64,000 bases of DNA from Lysinibacillus fusiformis (GCA_030027265.1 JASENG010000003.1:62001-126000); one strand, 5' to 3'; numbered from the stretch's first letter, positions 26,940-35,133 are shown. Numbers and translations: made by a program. The notes: a model not told the origin generated them from the sequence alone.

Positions 26940-28103
26940 TCACTCATTTATAGGAATATAACCCGCTTTTTCAATTAGTTGCTGTCCCTGTGGCGATAAT
27001 ATCCAGTCAATTAGTTTTTCTACATTTGGGTTTTGCGTTCCAGCTGTCACAATATAGAATTCAGATGTGATCGGATAGCTATTATTTCGAATATTTTCTT
27101 TTGTAGGAGCTATCCCATCGATTTCTAGCAACTTAATTTTATTATTTTGCACCATTTGCGTTGAATAAAATCGAAATGTATATCCTATGGCATTCTTAAA
27201 GTTTTTATATTGTGCTACTTCGTTAATAATACCACCCATACCAGAAGCAATATCTTCTGTCGGTGCCGCCATTATAGGTGTTTTGCCCATAAAGGATTGT
27301 AAAGCAGACTGTGAGCCGCTATCCTCAGGACGTTGGAAAGCTCGAATCGCATCATTCTTTCCTCCAACTTCTTCCCAATTGGTGATTTTCCCAGAATAAA
27401 TCCCTTTTAACTGTTCCCTTGATAATCCATCAACAGTATTTTTATTATTTACAAAAAATACAAATGCTTCTTTTCCAATAGGGGTAAGTTTTAGTTCTAA
27501 TCCTCGCTGCCCTGCACGATTTTCTTGCGATATCGAGGGAGCGGCTGCAAAAATCATGTCAACTTCCCCATCGATTAATTTTGTATAAGCAGTTGGAGTT
27601 GTATTAACCATTACTTCACTATTGTACAAGTCATACTCTTTTTCTGGATAAATTGCTTGCACAATTGCTGAATATAGTGGGTATAGAGCAGTTGCTCCAT
27701 CAATTTTAGGTAAATTATCGTTTAGCTCTAATGTAGCTGTTTCATGTAAAGCAGCAATTTTCCGGTTTTCGGCAAATGGCATATATTCATAGATATTTAC
27801 TTCTGAATCTACAGTTTCTAATTGATTCTTATAAGCTTCATATATGGGAAATATGGATGTTAGCCCAATACCAAGAAATGCGATTATGAAAAAAACTACT
27901 TTTCTCTTATTTGTTCTAAAAAACTCAAAGAGATTTAAAACAAATAATAAGAAAAGAAAAATCGCTATAGCTAATATCAATCCTATGTAATAAATCCCCC
28001 CCATTAATACTATAAAAATACCTGCCATACCTGTGATAAAAGCAATACATATAAACATGAAACTAGCTAATAAGATTCTTTCAGCCACTGATTTCTTTTC
28101 CAA
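26940..28103 (-). CDS. Membrane-anchored PstS-like phosphate-binding-family protein
   Basis: The 387-residue protein starts with three hydrophobic segments (about 10-33, 36-58, 70-88) instead of a cleavable signal, followed by an external periplasmic-binding type 2 domain. That domain shows PstS-family motifs: IDGATALYPLYSAIV (about 135), FAAAPS, ITNWEEVGGKNDAIRAFQRPEDSGSQ and the C-terminal WILSPQGQQLIEKAGYIP. No permease or ATPase gene is adjacent, so it is not part of a complete phosphate importer here; a sensor or adhesion-like role is possible. The DSGSQSALQ stretch corresponds to the phosphate-binding loop. The triple-membrane N-terminus is unusual for this family. Confidence 0.7.
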   Translation of the reverse strand: MEKKSVAERILLASFMFICIAFITGMAGIFIVLMGGIYYIGLILAIAIFLFLLFVLNLFEFFRTNKRKVVFFIIAFLGIGLTSIFPIYEAYKNQLETVDSEVNIYEYMPFAENRKIAALHETATLELNDNLPKIDGATALYPLYSAIVQAIYPEKEYDLYNSEVMVNTTPTAYTKLIDGEVDMIFAAAPSISQENRAGQRGLELKLTPIGKEAFVFFVNNKNTVDGLSREQLKGIYSGKITNWEEVGGKNDAIRAFQRPEDSGSQSALQSFMGKTPIMAAPTEDIASGMGGIINEVAQYKNFKNAIGYTFRFYSTQMVQNNKIKLLEIDGIAPTKENIRNNSYPITSEFYIVTAGTQNPNVEKLIDWILSPQGQQLIEKAGYIPINE

Positions 28104-28338
28104 GTAAAAAACCTCCTTTCCAAATTATTTCGATTGAAGGGCGGAGATGTCCTTCCTTTGGACTGTTTTTACTATTCCAGATAGTTGTTAACTCCTAATA
28201 GTCTCGCAATGTTCAAATCCCCTGTTTGAAATGTCAAATCCATATGAATGTTTTTTCATAGGAACTCATAATTATGGTATAGGCATTGGATATTTTATTT
28301 ACATTCCTTTGTCTACTATACATATAAGGAGAACTAAT

Positions 28339-28938
28339 TTGAGAGCAAAAACATTCTACAAGATGTATATTCTAGACTTATTTTCAAGAATTCCATGGAT
28401 TATTCTAGGTGCTTTTATTGCAGCGATTAGCCTTGAAGTAATTCTTATTCCTTATGGTTTAATTGACGGGGGAATAACAGGAGTATCCATGATGCTATCT
28501 GAAACGTTAGGAATATCATTGAGCGTGCTTCTTTTCATATTGAATATCCCGTTTATTTATTTAGGCTATAAACATTTAGGGAAACGTTTTGCTGTCTCAA
28601 CTATGCTGGGAATCATTACGCTAACTGTTTCCACTGGGATTTTGAAAGTATTTCCTCCCTTCCTATTTGGAAATTCCATATTAGTAATTTTCATTGGGGC
28701 TGTTTTACTCGGATTAGGCATCGGGATTGTAATTCGACATGGTGGCGCATTAGATGGGACAGACGTGTTGGCAATTCTTATCTCTCATAGAACTTCCTAT
28801 TCTGTTGGAGAATCCATTTTTATCATAAATATCATTATTTTTATCTTTGCTTTCCTATTATTCGGGCTGATAGGAGCGATGATTTCCGTTATTACATACT
28901 TTATCGCAACAATTGTTGTAGATATGGTCAGAACCTAG
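28339..28938 (+). CDS. YitT-family membrane protein lacking the C-terminal domain
   Basis: The start is best placed at TTG 28339, which follows AAGGAG at 28326-28331 with 7-bp spacing; the open frame extends further upstream but without a ribosome site. The product of 199 residues has about five membrane segments with YitT-type motifs (IPWIILGAFIAAISLEVILIP, GLIDGGITGVSMML, RHGGALDGTDVLAILIS). Full-length YitT proteins have about 280 residues with a cytoplasmic DUF2179 domain after the last membrane segment. Here the frame ends right after TYFIATIVVDMVRT, and no DUF2179-like sequence is seen in the next 70 bp. It may be a natural short form or a truncated gene. Transport role unknown. Confidence 0.65.
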   Translation: MRAKTFYKMYILDLFSRIPWIILGAFIAAISLEVILIPYGLIDGGITGVSMMLSETLGISLSVLLFILNIPFIYLGYKHLGKRFAVSTMLGIITLTVSTGILKVFPPFLFGNSILVIFIGAVLLGLGIGIVIRHGGALDGTDVLAILISHRTSYSVGESIFIINIIIFIFAFLLFGLIGAMISVITYFIATIVVDMVRT

Positions 28939-29012
28939 GTTGCTTCCGAAAGAAATTCTGGGAGAAATAAGTCATTCCAGAAATCCATTAATTTCCCCAG
29001 CATTGGGAGTTT

Positions 29013-29162
29013 CTATGATTTATGCAATTCTTTTAAAATCAATCGATGTAAAGCCATTTCTATTTCTTCTATCGATTTCTGTTCAAGAAGCGGGATGATT
29101 TCTACTAAAAGTCGGTTTCGTTCTTCTTCAGAAAGACAGAAAATCCTTTCCTGCTCAGTCAT
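29013..29162 (-). CDS. Small hypothetical protein (49 aa), second gene of the SOS-box operon
   Basis: The ATG at 29162 overlaps the stop of the upstream gene as ATGA, so it is probably translated by re-initiation. The 49-residue product, starting MTEQERIFCLSEEERNRLL, is acidic and predicted wholly helical, with a helical hairpin layout (residues about 10-27 and 29-47). No family is recognised. It is too short for usual annotation limits, but the start/stop overlap, coding-like composition and promoter context favour a real gene. Its partner is the 126-residue gene upstream, and the pair is likely induced by DNA damage. Confidence 0.6.
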   Translation of the reverse strand: MTEQERIFCLSEEERNRLLVEIIPLLEQKSIEEIEMALHRLILKELHKS

Positions 29163-29539
29163 GATGGAACTTCCCCTTTCACGGATTTAACTATAAGGTT
29201 GATTTTCCGCTCTACTTGCTCTTTCAATACTTCCCCGCGGTATTGAAAGGGCACAATATTGCCGCGGCAATTAAAACTGTATAAACATTCGTTTTGATTG
29301 TAGCATTGATATTTTTCATAGGTTACACCCTGTTTGTATAAGGATTTCGACACTTTGTTAAATTCTTCTTTTAACGTTTCTAATTGCTGCGTACAAAAAG
29401 AAAGATATGGCCGCTTCACTTTGAAAGCTTCAAATAATTTTTGGTCGTGTTTTACTGATTTAATCGCTAATTCTAAAATGACATACAAATGGATCAACGA
29501 TTTTACATCATTCGGCAAATCCATACTGCCCACTCTCAC
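29159..29539 (-). CDS. Hypothetical protein (126 aa), first gene of the SOS-box operon
   Basis: The frame starts at GTG 29539 or at ATG 29524 (MDLPNDVKSL); neither has a strong ribosome site. The product is soluble and helical in its N-terminal half, with a central helix pair (LETLKEEFNKVSKSLYKQG), then a cysteine cluster C-X5-C-X5-C (CYNQNECLYSFNC) that could bind metal, and a C-terminal helix (VLKEQVERKINLIVK). I do not recognise the family. The promoter in front holds a perfect LexA-type box between -35 and -10, so a DNA-damage role (checkpoint, repair accessory or anti-phage) is a reasonable inference, not a finding from the protein itself. Confidence 0.65.
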   Translation of the reverse strand: MRVGSMDLPNDVKSLIHLYVILELAIKSVKHDQKLFEAFKVKRPYLSFCTQQLETLKEEFNKVSKSLYKQGVTYEKYQCYNQNECLYSFNCRGNIVPFQYRGEVLKEQVERKINLIVKSVKGEVPS

Positions 29540-29560
29540 TTTCCATCTAGCATTAAACCC

Positions 29561-29589
29561 ATTATAAGAACATTTGTTCTGTTTTTCAA
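29561..29589 (-). promoter_or_regulatory. Sigma-A promoter with LexA (SOS) box in the spacer
   Basis: On the - strand TTGAAA (29584-29589), a 17-bp spacer and TATAAT (29561-29566) form a near-consensus promoter. The spacer contains GAACAAATGTTC (29568-29579), matching the Bacillus LexA/DinR core GAAC-N4-GTTC with perfect symmetry. LexA bound there would block RNA polymerase. Confidence 0.8.
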
Positions 29590-29661
29590 GCGTTAATTTA
29601 AAATAAATTAAAAAAGAACATACTTTGAGAATTTACAAAGCACGTCCTTATACTGTAAAAG

Positions 29662-30264
29662 TTAATGTGTTTTTAGTGAATAATTTATACCACGATATGC
29701 TCTTCTTCTAATCATCACCAGAAGCAGGTATCCAAGAATTCCTCCAAATATATTTAAAGCTAAGACACCGATTCTGGACCAATTGAAAGTCCTCATTGCG
29801 AATCCAAACCATTCCAATAAAAGATGGAGCAATTCCATACCAATGCATCCAAAAATGAGAAGAACAACGAGTCTGTTCAAGCGATTAACATTAAATATTT
29901 TCGTTAAAAATATGCCAAATGGAATAAAAAGAACAATATTATTCAGCATACCTAAGGGATACACGTAAAAAGAATGCAAATATAGTGTATTGTAAATGCC
30001 AAACCAATCACCCGTTGAAATAAATTTATCATTTAAGCCCGTGAAATTCTGGGGTGGAAGTGTAAGTCCTCCTAATTTTATTTGCAATAGACTTAGCAGA
30101 TAAAACCCAAAACCAAACATAAAAATTCTTTTTTTATATTCTTTTTGTGTTTTTCTAAAATAATCAAGAAAAATATCCACAAACATATAAATCAGCAATA
30201 CAATCAAACCAAATGGAACGATATTGTACAATATGTAAGTCAATATTAGCCACTCCCTTTTCAT
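29662..30264 (-). CDS. VanZ-like membrane protein
   Basis: The 200-residue protein has five or six membrane segments and the VanZ-family core: LGMLNNIVLFIPFGIFL (about 105-121), a membrane helix with IGMELLHLLLEWF (about 143-155), and FNWSRIGVLALNIFGGILGYLL. VanZ gives low-level teicoplanin resistance in enterococci, but most chromosomal VanZ-like proteins have unknown roles in the cell envelope. No vancomycin-resistance genes are nearby. It follows a VOC-family gene on the same strand by 21 bp, so they may be cotranscribed. Confidence concerns family only. Confidence 0.75.
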   Translation of the reverse strand: MKREWLILTYILYNIVPFGLIVLLIYMFVDIFLDYFRKTQKEYKKRIFMFGFGFYLLSLLQIKLGGLTLPPQNFTGLNDKFISTGDWFGIYNTLYLHSFYVYPLGMLNNIVLFIPFGIFLTKIFNVNRLNRLVVLLIFGCIGMELLHLLLEWFGFAMRTFNWSRIGVLALNIFGGILGYLLLVMIRRRAYRGINYSLKTH

Positions 30265-30285
30265 TCCCTGCCAAAGCTAAGAACT

Positions 30286-31038
30286 TTATTTTTGGAACAG
30301 ATATTTAGTTCCTTCTATAAATACTTCCTTCTCTTTCTTTGCACCAGAGAGTATAATTTTGGATATATTATTGCTTCCAGTGGATGGTGTAAAGGTTATA
30401 AAAGTATTTGGCATCTTCATTTTTAAGTCCGTGCCATTGTCCTCGACCTCAAAATTAAAAACGCTTCCCCATTCAGCTGCAGTCGCTAAATGCTCCACTT
30501 CAATTTCAATTTCCTTGATTTGCAGGGGGCCGAGTGGATGCTGTTTAATCGTACCTGACGCAACTAGGTCATTATAGCGGTTTTCGTCACTGCCATTCCA
30601 TTGAATGATAAATGGGAACTCAATGTTTTGATTTTCTTTTCCGAAATGAAGGAGTTTCCACTTTAATATCGAACCATTTGGACGGGTTCTCGAAAACTCA
30701 GTTGGGCCGTAAACCGAGTAGCCTAATGATCGTAGGTTCTCAGCATCTTTTTCGATTGTATCCGTACGTAATGCGATTCGAACTACCCCGTTTTGTAAGT
30801 TCTTATTTTTGTATGTCTCATGAAGTGTATAGGGTTCTTGTGCTGATTTATCAAATAAAGCCTTATCGAAGATTCCTATAAACTCGATATAGGCTAAGCC
30901 AAAATAACATAATGAGTTATAAGTGCCCCACATGTCGTGCTTTCCACCACTTGCTGTATGTAGACCAAGCTCACTAGTTTTTTCTACCAAATGCTCGGGT
31001 TTTTCAACAAAATGCACTAGATGATCAAGTAAATACAC
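30286..31038 (-). CDS. Glyoxalase/VOC-like domain protein
   Basis: The 250-residue product starts MYLLDHLVHFVEKPEHL, the metal-binding first strand of a glyoxalase-like (VOC) domain, and continues with GGKHDMWGTYNSLCYFGLAYIEFIGI and ALRTDTIEKDAENLRSLGY, typical of the glyoxalase_3 subgroup with one long and one shorter module. Such proteins can be dioxygenases, isomerases or unknown small-molecule enzymes. The N-terminal His and central Glu in YIEFIG are candidate metal ligands. No substrate can be inferred from the neighbours (VanZ-like and YbaK-like genes on the same strand). Confidence 0.72.
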   Translation of the reverse strand: MYLLDHLVHFVEKPEHLVEKTSELGLHTASGGKHDMWGTYNSLCYFGLAYIEFIGIFDKALFDKSAQEPYTLHETYKNKNLQNGVVRIALRTDTIEKDAENLRSLGYSVYGPTEFSRTRPNGSILKWKLLHFGKENQNIEFPFIIQWNGSDENRYNDLVASGTIKQHPLGPLQIKEIEIEVEHLATAAEWGSVFNFEVEDNGTDLKMKMPNTFITFTPSTGSNNISKIILSGAKKEKEVFIEGTKYLFQK

Positions 31039-31061
31039 AGTGCTTCCCCCTTAACGATGAT

Positions 31062-31580
31062 TTATTGTGTAAAAGAATGTGATTCAGATTGCGCTTCTCT
31101 CAACTCTAAATCCCAGTCTTTGCTAACATCTATCCAAGAATTAGCTCCAGAATATTGCTCCAATTCATCACAAGTTAATTCAATAGCCGAATTAATGCTT
31201 CCACAGGCTGGGAAAACCGTTTTAAAACGCTTCATGGAGATATCAAGATAGACCTCTAAATTATTAGCTAATCCGAAAGGACAAACTCCTCCAATGACAT
31301 GGCCCGTTTGCTCTACAACTTCCTCAGCAGTTAACATTTTTGCTTTCATGTCAAATTGTGTGCGGAATTTTTTATTATCGACTTTTGCATCACCGGCTGT
31401 TACAACTAAAAATGCATTTCCTTCTCTATCTTTAAAAGACAGGGTTTTTGCAATTTTTGCAGGAATTACATTGAGAGCCTGCGCTGCTTGTTCAACTGTG
31501 GCACTGATTTGATCATATTCTAGTATATCCTGTTCACGATTAAATTTTTCCAGATGCTCTTTTACACTCTGCAAAGACAT
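31062..31580 (-). CDS. YbaK/ProX-type aminoacyl-tRNA deacylase
   Basis: The ATG at 31580 (MSLQSVKEHLEKF) is preferred over one 30 bp upstream because AAAGGGTGG precedes it. The 172-residue single-domain protein has the YbaK fold: AKTLSFKDREGNAFLVVTAGDAKVD with the catalytic-type Lys, and GHVIGGVCPFGLANNLEVYLD, the conserved GGVxPFG loop. Family members hydrolyse mischarged tRNAs (Cys-tRNAPro, Ala-tRNAPro). It is a free-standing trans-editing protein rather than an insertion in ProRS. It lies 23 bp upstream of the VOC gene on the same strand. Confidence 0.82.
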   Translation of the reverse strand: MSLQSVKEHLEKFNREQDILEYDQISATVEQAAQALNVIPAKIAKTLSFKDREGNAFLVVTAGDAKVDNKKFRTQFDMKAKMLTAEEVVEQTGHVIGGVCPFGLANNLEVYLDISMKRFKTVFPACGSINSAIELTCDELEQYSGANSWIDVSKDWDLELREAQSESHSFTQ

Positions 31581-31652
31581 AATTTTCCACCCTTTCAATT
31601 GCTTTGCCAATTATTATACATGGAAAATTCGGAAATTAATAAGAAAGACTTT

Positions 31653-31682
31653 AAAAAAGACTGGAATTTTCCAGTCTTTTTT
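31653..31682 (-). terminator. Bidirectional terminator between coaB-like and YbaK-like genes
   Basis: AAAAAAGACTGGAA and TTCCAGTCTTTTTT form a perfect stem with T runs on both strands. It directly follows the coaB-like stop on the - strand. Confidence 0.88.
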
Positions 31683-31690
31683 CAGGTTTT

Positions 31691-32365
31691 TTATTTACTT
31701 GCCAAGATTTCAAGTAATTTACTTGCTGTTTTTTCTTTTCCATCCATACGGACTACTTCCCCGTCTTTTGCCACGATAAAATGTGGCTCGTCCATTCCAT
31801 AAAGGGATTTTGAACTATTGGCTACCATAAATTCTGCTTTTGAGGAATCCATGCGTAACTTTGCTCGGCTAATTAAATAATCGAGGTCCTCAGTTGCCTC
31901 CAATTTAAATCCTATTAGAGTCGTATCAGGAGACCATGCTTTAATCTGCCCCAATATTTTCGGTGCTTTTTTAAAATGAATGATTGGCGGCTCATCCGAA
32001 GGCATTTTCCCTTTCTCCTCCATCAAATTGCCTGATTGATCGAATACTTTATCAATAATCCAATCTGACCCTGCTGCTGCCATAATTAGAAAATCCACAA
32101 ATTCATCTTGAACAACTGCTTTTATCTTCGCTCCTAAATCTTCAATTCCCTCAAACATTATTAAACGCATTTTCGATGCATTTTCCGGAAGCTTTGCAAA
32201 ATAACCATGTAAATAAATTACCTCAGCCCCGGCAGACAAAGCGGCTTCTGCAAGAAAGCAACCCATTGCACCTTTAGACAAATTCGTATGGCCGCGCACA
32301 TTATCCCATTTTTCCAATGTACCGCCACTTGTTATTAAAACTTTTTTGCCCTGTAATGTTTTCAC
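31691..32365 (-). CDS. coaB: Stand-alone phosphopantothenate--cysteine ligase (CoaB domain)
   Basis: The 224-residue protein has the CoaB fold start VLITSGGTLEKWDNVRGHTNLSKGAMG, where the NLSKG-type region binds nucleotide, then AAAGSDWIID and GFKLEATEDLDYLISRAKLRM with a conserved Lys region. It joins phosphopantothenate and cysteine in coenzyme A synthesis. Most bacteria carry a fused CoaBC; stand-alone CoaB is typical of streptococci, enterococci and some paralogs in Bacillales. No CoaC is adjacent, so this may be a second copy. A pantothenate kinase gene lies about 3.3 kb away. Confidence 0.75.
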   Translation of the reverse strand: MKTLQGKKVLITSGGTLEKWDNVRGHTNLSKGAMGCFLAEAALSAGAEVIYLHGYFAKLPENASKMRLIMFEGIEDLGAKIKAVVQDEFVDFLIMAAAGSDWIIDKVFDQSGNLMEEKGKMPSDEPPIIHFKKAPKILGQIKAWSPDTTLIGFKLEATEDLDYLISRAKLRMDSSKAEFMVANSSKSLYGMDEPHFIVAKDGEVVRMDGKEKTASKLLEILASK

Positions 32366-32727
32366 TTTATATCACCTATTTTTTATCGATATTTTCATTA
32401 TCTCCATTATATATTAACAATTGCCATTAAAGTTATTATTAAAATAAAAAGTATAGCGAAAGATGAATCTATCTATGCTGGATTCGTCAAGGAAGATGCC
32501 CTTTTCTATCATCCAATAAAATAAATCTATTAAATACTAGTTTTTAATTCTATTTTTGAATTCCAAATCATATAAATTAATAGATGTCCGATATTTCTAA
32601 TAGTTTTAAATAAACTATTATTTTTCATCGGAAAGTAAAGTCGCTATTATTATAATTGGATAGTAATATCGAATTAGCTTATTCTATTAAACATTCAACT
32701 AGAATTATTGAAAAGGAAGTGTTGTTC
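32366..32727. other. AT-rich intergenic region with a promoter-like -10 for the SEC-C gene
   Basis: The 360-bp gap is mostly featureless. TAATAGTTT/AAACTATTA at 32598-32620 is an A/T-only hairpin followed by five T, a weak terminator at best. TATAAT at 32651-32656 may be the -10 of the following gene; no good -35 was found. AAAAGGAAG at about 32711-32719 is the ribosome site. Confidence 0.4.
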
Positions 32728-33714
32728 ATGATAGGACGCAATGACCCTTGCCTATGTGGAAGTGGAAAAAAATACAAAAAATGTTGTGAAGGCAAGCAAC
32801 AAGTTACGACTGAACAAGTGATTTTAGACGAAATCGAACACGTACTTCAAACATTTTATAATGTTTACCCTGAAAAGAAGGATATCAAGGATTATATTGA
32901 TATAGTAAATGAATGGTCACCTAAGCTGGAAACTCATTTACAGCGCGAATTAATCGAAGCAGTCGCTTTAGACGACTTTTTCTTCCATAAACGTATCGAT
33001 ATTTGGCAAAACTATCTAAAACGAACAATGAAAAAAATGATTCGTCCGAAAATGGTTGAGCTATTAAACAACTGGAACAAACCAACTATGTTTATTGGTG
33101 AAGTTATCGAAATTGAGGAAAAGTATTTTAAAGCAGTTCATGCTTTAACCAAGGAAGAACTGTATATCCGTCGCGAATCGAATCGAGTGATTCCTGAAGG
33201 GATGCAAGTATTTTCATTCCTGCTTCCGGATGACTCTGAAGAACAAAATCATTATTTAGCCGTGTCTACCTTGATTTTCTTCCCTACTTCTTATAAACAG
33301 GCATTTGAACACTTTGCTAGTCAATTCGAATTAGCAAAAGACTCAGTAGATCAATATTTGCAAGACAAGCATTTAAACTTCTGGGTTGGACTAGTGGCTT
33401 CAGGTTACAGTGGAGAAGAGTATTCTTCCTTTGAGATGGAGGTTGTAGATCTAGCGAAGCAATTCTTGGAAGAAAAGAATATTGAGGCTCCTCAATTACT
33501 TGTTTCACTTGAAGATTACTTAGTGGAGAAAAAACCAAAAGCGAGAAAACCAGCCGCAATCGCAGCAGGAGCAATCCGTTTTGCTCAGGAAAGAAATCTA
33601 TTAAATGGGCTTACTTTCACGGTTAAAGAAATCGCCGAAAACTTCGGTGTCTCATCCTCTTCATTAAATAAATATTATCAAGAATTGCTGGAATATGATG
33701 CAGTTTTAGCATAA
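32728..33714 (+). CDS. SEC-C zinc-motif protein with C-terminal helix-turn-helix
   Basis: The ATG at 32728 is chosen because an AAAAGGAAG ribosome site precedes it and because the protein then starts directly with the SEC-C motif (MIGRNDPCLCGSGKKYKKCC); an upstream in-frame start adds 24 residues of no similarity. The 328-residue product has the SEC-C zinc ligand set C-X-C-X8-C-C at residues 8-20, a long helical middle part, and a C-terminal segment (VKEIAENFGVSSSSLNKYYQEL, about 295-318) that looks like a helix-turn-helix. SEC-C occurs at the end of SecA, but free versions are of unknown function and may bind nucleic acid or ribosomes. A strong terminator follows. Confidence 0.7.
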   Translation: MIGRNDPCLCGSGKKYKKCCEGKQQVTTEQVILDEIEHVLQTFYNVYPEKKDIKDYIDIVNEWSPKLETHLQRELIEAVALDDFFFHKRIDIWQNYLKRTMKKMIRPKMVELLNNWNKPTMFIGEVIEIEEKYFKAVHALTKEELYIRRESNRVIPEGMQVFSFLLPDDSEEQNHYLAVSTLIFFPTSYKQAFEHFASQFELAKDSVDQYLQDKHLNFWVGLVASGYSGEEYSSFEMEVVDLAKQFLEEKNIEAPQLLVSLEDYLVEKKPKARKPAAIAAGAIRFAQERNLLNGLTFTVKEIAENFGVSSSSLNKYYQELLEYDAVLA

Positions 33715-33721
33715 TCAATAT

Positions 33722-33767
33722 ATGGGCTCCGAAAGTTAGATCCAAACTTTCGGAGCCCATTTTTTTC
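33722..33767 (+). terminator. Strong terminator after the SEC-C gene
   Basis: ATGGGCTCCGAAAGTT and AACTTTCGGAGCCCAT form a perfect 16-bp stem followed by seven T. Confidence 0.93.
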
Positions 33768-33833
33768 AATCAAAAACATTTAAATTACGGGTATACAAAC
33801 TTATGGGATGCAGTAATTGCAGTTCCTATTGTC

Positions 33834-34064
33834 ATGATTATTACTCAATTATTAAAGAAATTCTTTCGTATCGAACCTGCTTGGGTACCCACAATAGCTC
33901 TAATAGTTGGTTTACTAATTTCAATATTCATAAGTCATAGACATAATTTGCTTGCCGGCATTTTCATGGGATGGTTCTATGGATATTCAGCAATTGGCAG
34001 CTATGCTTCTTTAAAAACTTCCATTGATGCTTACCGTACCAAAATATTGAGAAAATCCCGATAA
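33834..34064 (+). pseudogene. Small holin-like membrane protein, probably missing its 5' end
   Basis: The 76 codons from ATG 33834 give a protein with two membrane segments (VPTIALIVGLLISIFIS and LLAGIFMGWFYGYSAIG), resembling small phage-holin-like conserved membrane proteins. The same frame stays open upstream of this ATG with plausible membrane sequence (NLWDAVIAVPIV) until it runs into the preceding terminator, but no ATG, GTG or TTG and no ribosome site is present. That pattern suggests loss of the true start, hence a remnant. A functional short form starting at 33834 cannot be excluded. Confidence 0.45.
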
Positions 34065-34092
34065 TTACTCTGAAACACCCTATTTTAGGATG

Positions 34093-34281
34093 CTAGAAAA
34101 TATTCTTTTTAAAATTGATCGTTATTTTAACTGTATCGTATAATTTATTTCTAATTTTACCCACCCTATTTTTCCAATAAAAAATAAAAGTTAGTAGGAG
34201 TAGATATATAATACCAACCACTGTGATAATCATTAAAAATTGTTTAAAATAGCCAATCGCTTCTACCACTTCAGCTTCCAT
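34093..34281 (-). CDS. Hypothetical 62-residue single-pass membrane protein
   Basis: The product has one strong membrane helix (FLMIITVVGIIYLLLLTFIFYW) followed by a basic cytoplasmic stretch, a typical small membrane protein layout. No ribosome site precedes the ATG and no family is recognised, so the gene could be spurious or a remnant, like its neighbour. It lies in a 700-bp zone of short frames between two solid genes. Confidence 0.3.
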   Translation of the reverse strand: MEAEVVEAIGYFKQFLMIITVVGIIYLLLLTFIFYWKNRVGKIRNKLYDTVKITINFKKNIF

Positions 34282-34782
34282 AGATATATTATTAAAAAGT
34301 ACATAGCCCGATATATAAGAAGCTATGAAAACGGAAAGAAGTGCAATAATGCAATATTAAGGGGAGCAAAATAATATGTAAAGGAACGATAATATTCGTT
34401 GCTTGAAGTGAGATTGAAATTTTGGAGTATCTCGAATACAAATTGAGCATCTATAAATTTGGGGTACAAAAAAGGGTACATGCTCAACATGCACCCTTTT
34501 TCTCCCTATTTAATAGGGACTAGAAAGATTTAAATCTATGGTAACCAACCATGTATATTATTAACCCTCATCGGAATTATCATTCATAATAAAGCACTTT
34601 TCCGGATCCTAATAAAATGATAGGAGGATGAGTACTAACAACTACAAGATTTATATTAACAACTTTTATTAATAAAATCAATAAAATATCAAAAATAATG
34701 TCGATTTTCTCATACTTTTAACTCACATAATACAAATCTCATTTATAAAAAGATGAAATATTAGGTATTAATTCCTGTGCAA
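34282..34782. other. Gene-poor stretch with isolated ribosome-site remnants
   Basis: No convincing gene is seen. AAGGGGAG at 34359-34366 precedes an ATG at 34376 that is directly followed by TAA, and AGGAGG at about 34623 abuts an ATG of a 14-codon frame. These look like decayed gene starts. A clear hairpin terminator at 34468-34501 has no gene to serve. Confidence 0.5.
34468..34501. terminator. Orphan terminator hairpin
   Basis: AAAAAAGGGT-A-CATG pairs with CATG-C-ACCCTTTTTT around a short loop, with T runs on both strands. It lies about 280 bp from the nearest solid gene, consistent with deletion of a gene beside it. Confidence 0.75.
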
Positions 34783-34977
34783 TTAACTTTTTTCATATAT
34801 TTTCATTAATTCTTGGCCTAAAAATTGTAATTGTTCTCCAACTGAACATTGTTCAATACAAAAGCGATGTGCCCCTGTCTTGCCACGTTTTTTTCGCAAA
34901 TCCCCCTTGATAGGACAGTCGTTGCAATAAGTGTCTGTCAATTCATCAATATCTTTTATTACAGTGTTTTTATTCAC
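34783..34977 (-). CDS. Small zinc-finger-like protein (64 aa)
   Basis: The GTG at 34977 has an AAAGGGGGAG ribosome site. The 64-residue protein has two Cys pairs, C-X2-C in YCNDCPIKG (about 18-21) and C-X3-C in RFCIEQCSVG (about 40-44), in the arrangement of a conserved small zinc-finger family of Bacillales. It is followed by a helix (EQLQFLGQELMKIYEK). Proposed to bind zinc; role unknown. It stands alone and is divergent from the RNase H-like gene. Confidence 0.72.
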   Translation of the reverse strand: MNKNTVIKDIDELTDTYCNDCPIKGDLRKKRGKTGAHRFCIEQCSVGEQLQFLGQELMKIYEKS

Positions 34978-35133
34978 GATACTCCCCCTTTACACGAGCA
35001 TTCCCCTATTTTACTACTTGAGTTTTTCATTTGTCAAAATGGCCACACTAGCCTTTAAATACTTTTTTAAATGCAGATAAGATATAATATGGTTAAAATG
35101 AAATAATTCATTCGAAAAAGTGGGGATCTTATA

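Noticed and set aside
28231-28338. N-terminal extension of the YitT-like protein
   Set aside because: It has no ribosome site and no YitT similarity; TTG 28339 with AAGGAG fits better.
34359-34381. Ribosome site followed by ATG-TAA as a regulatory minimal ORF
   Set aside because: Nothing downstream could be regulated by it; treated as a decay relic.
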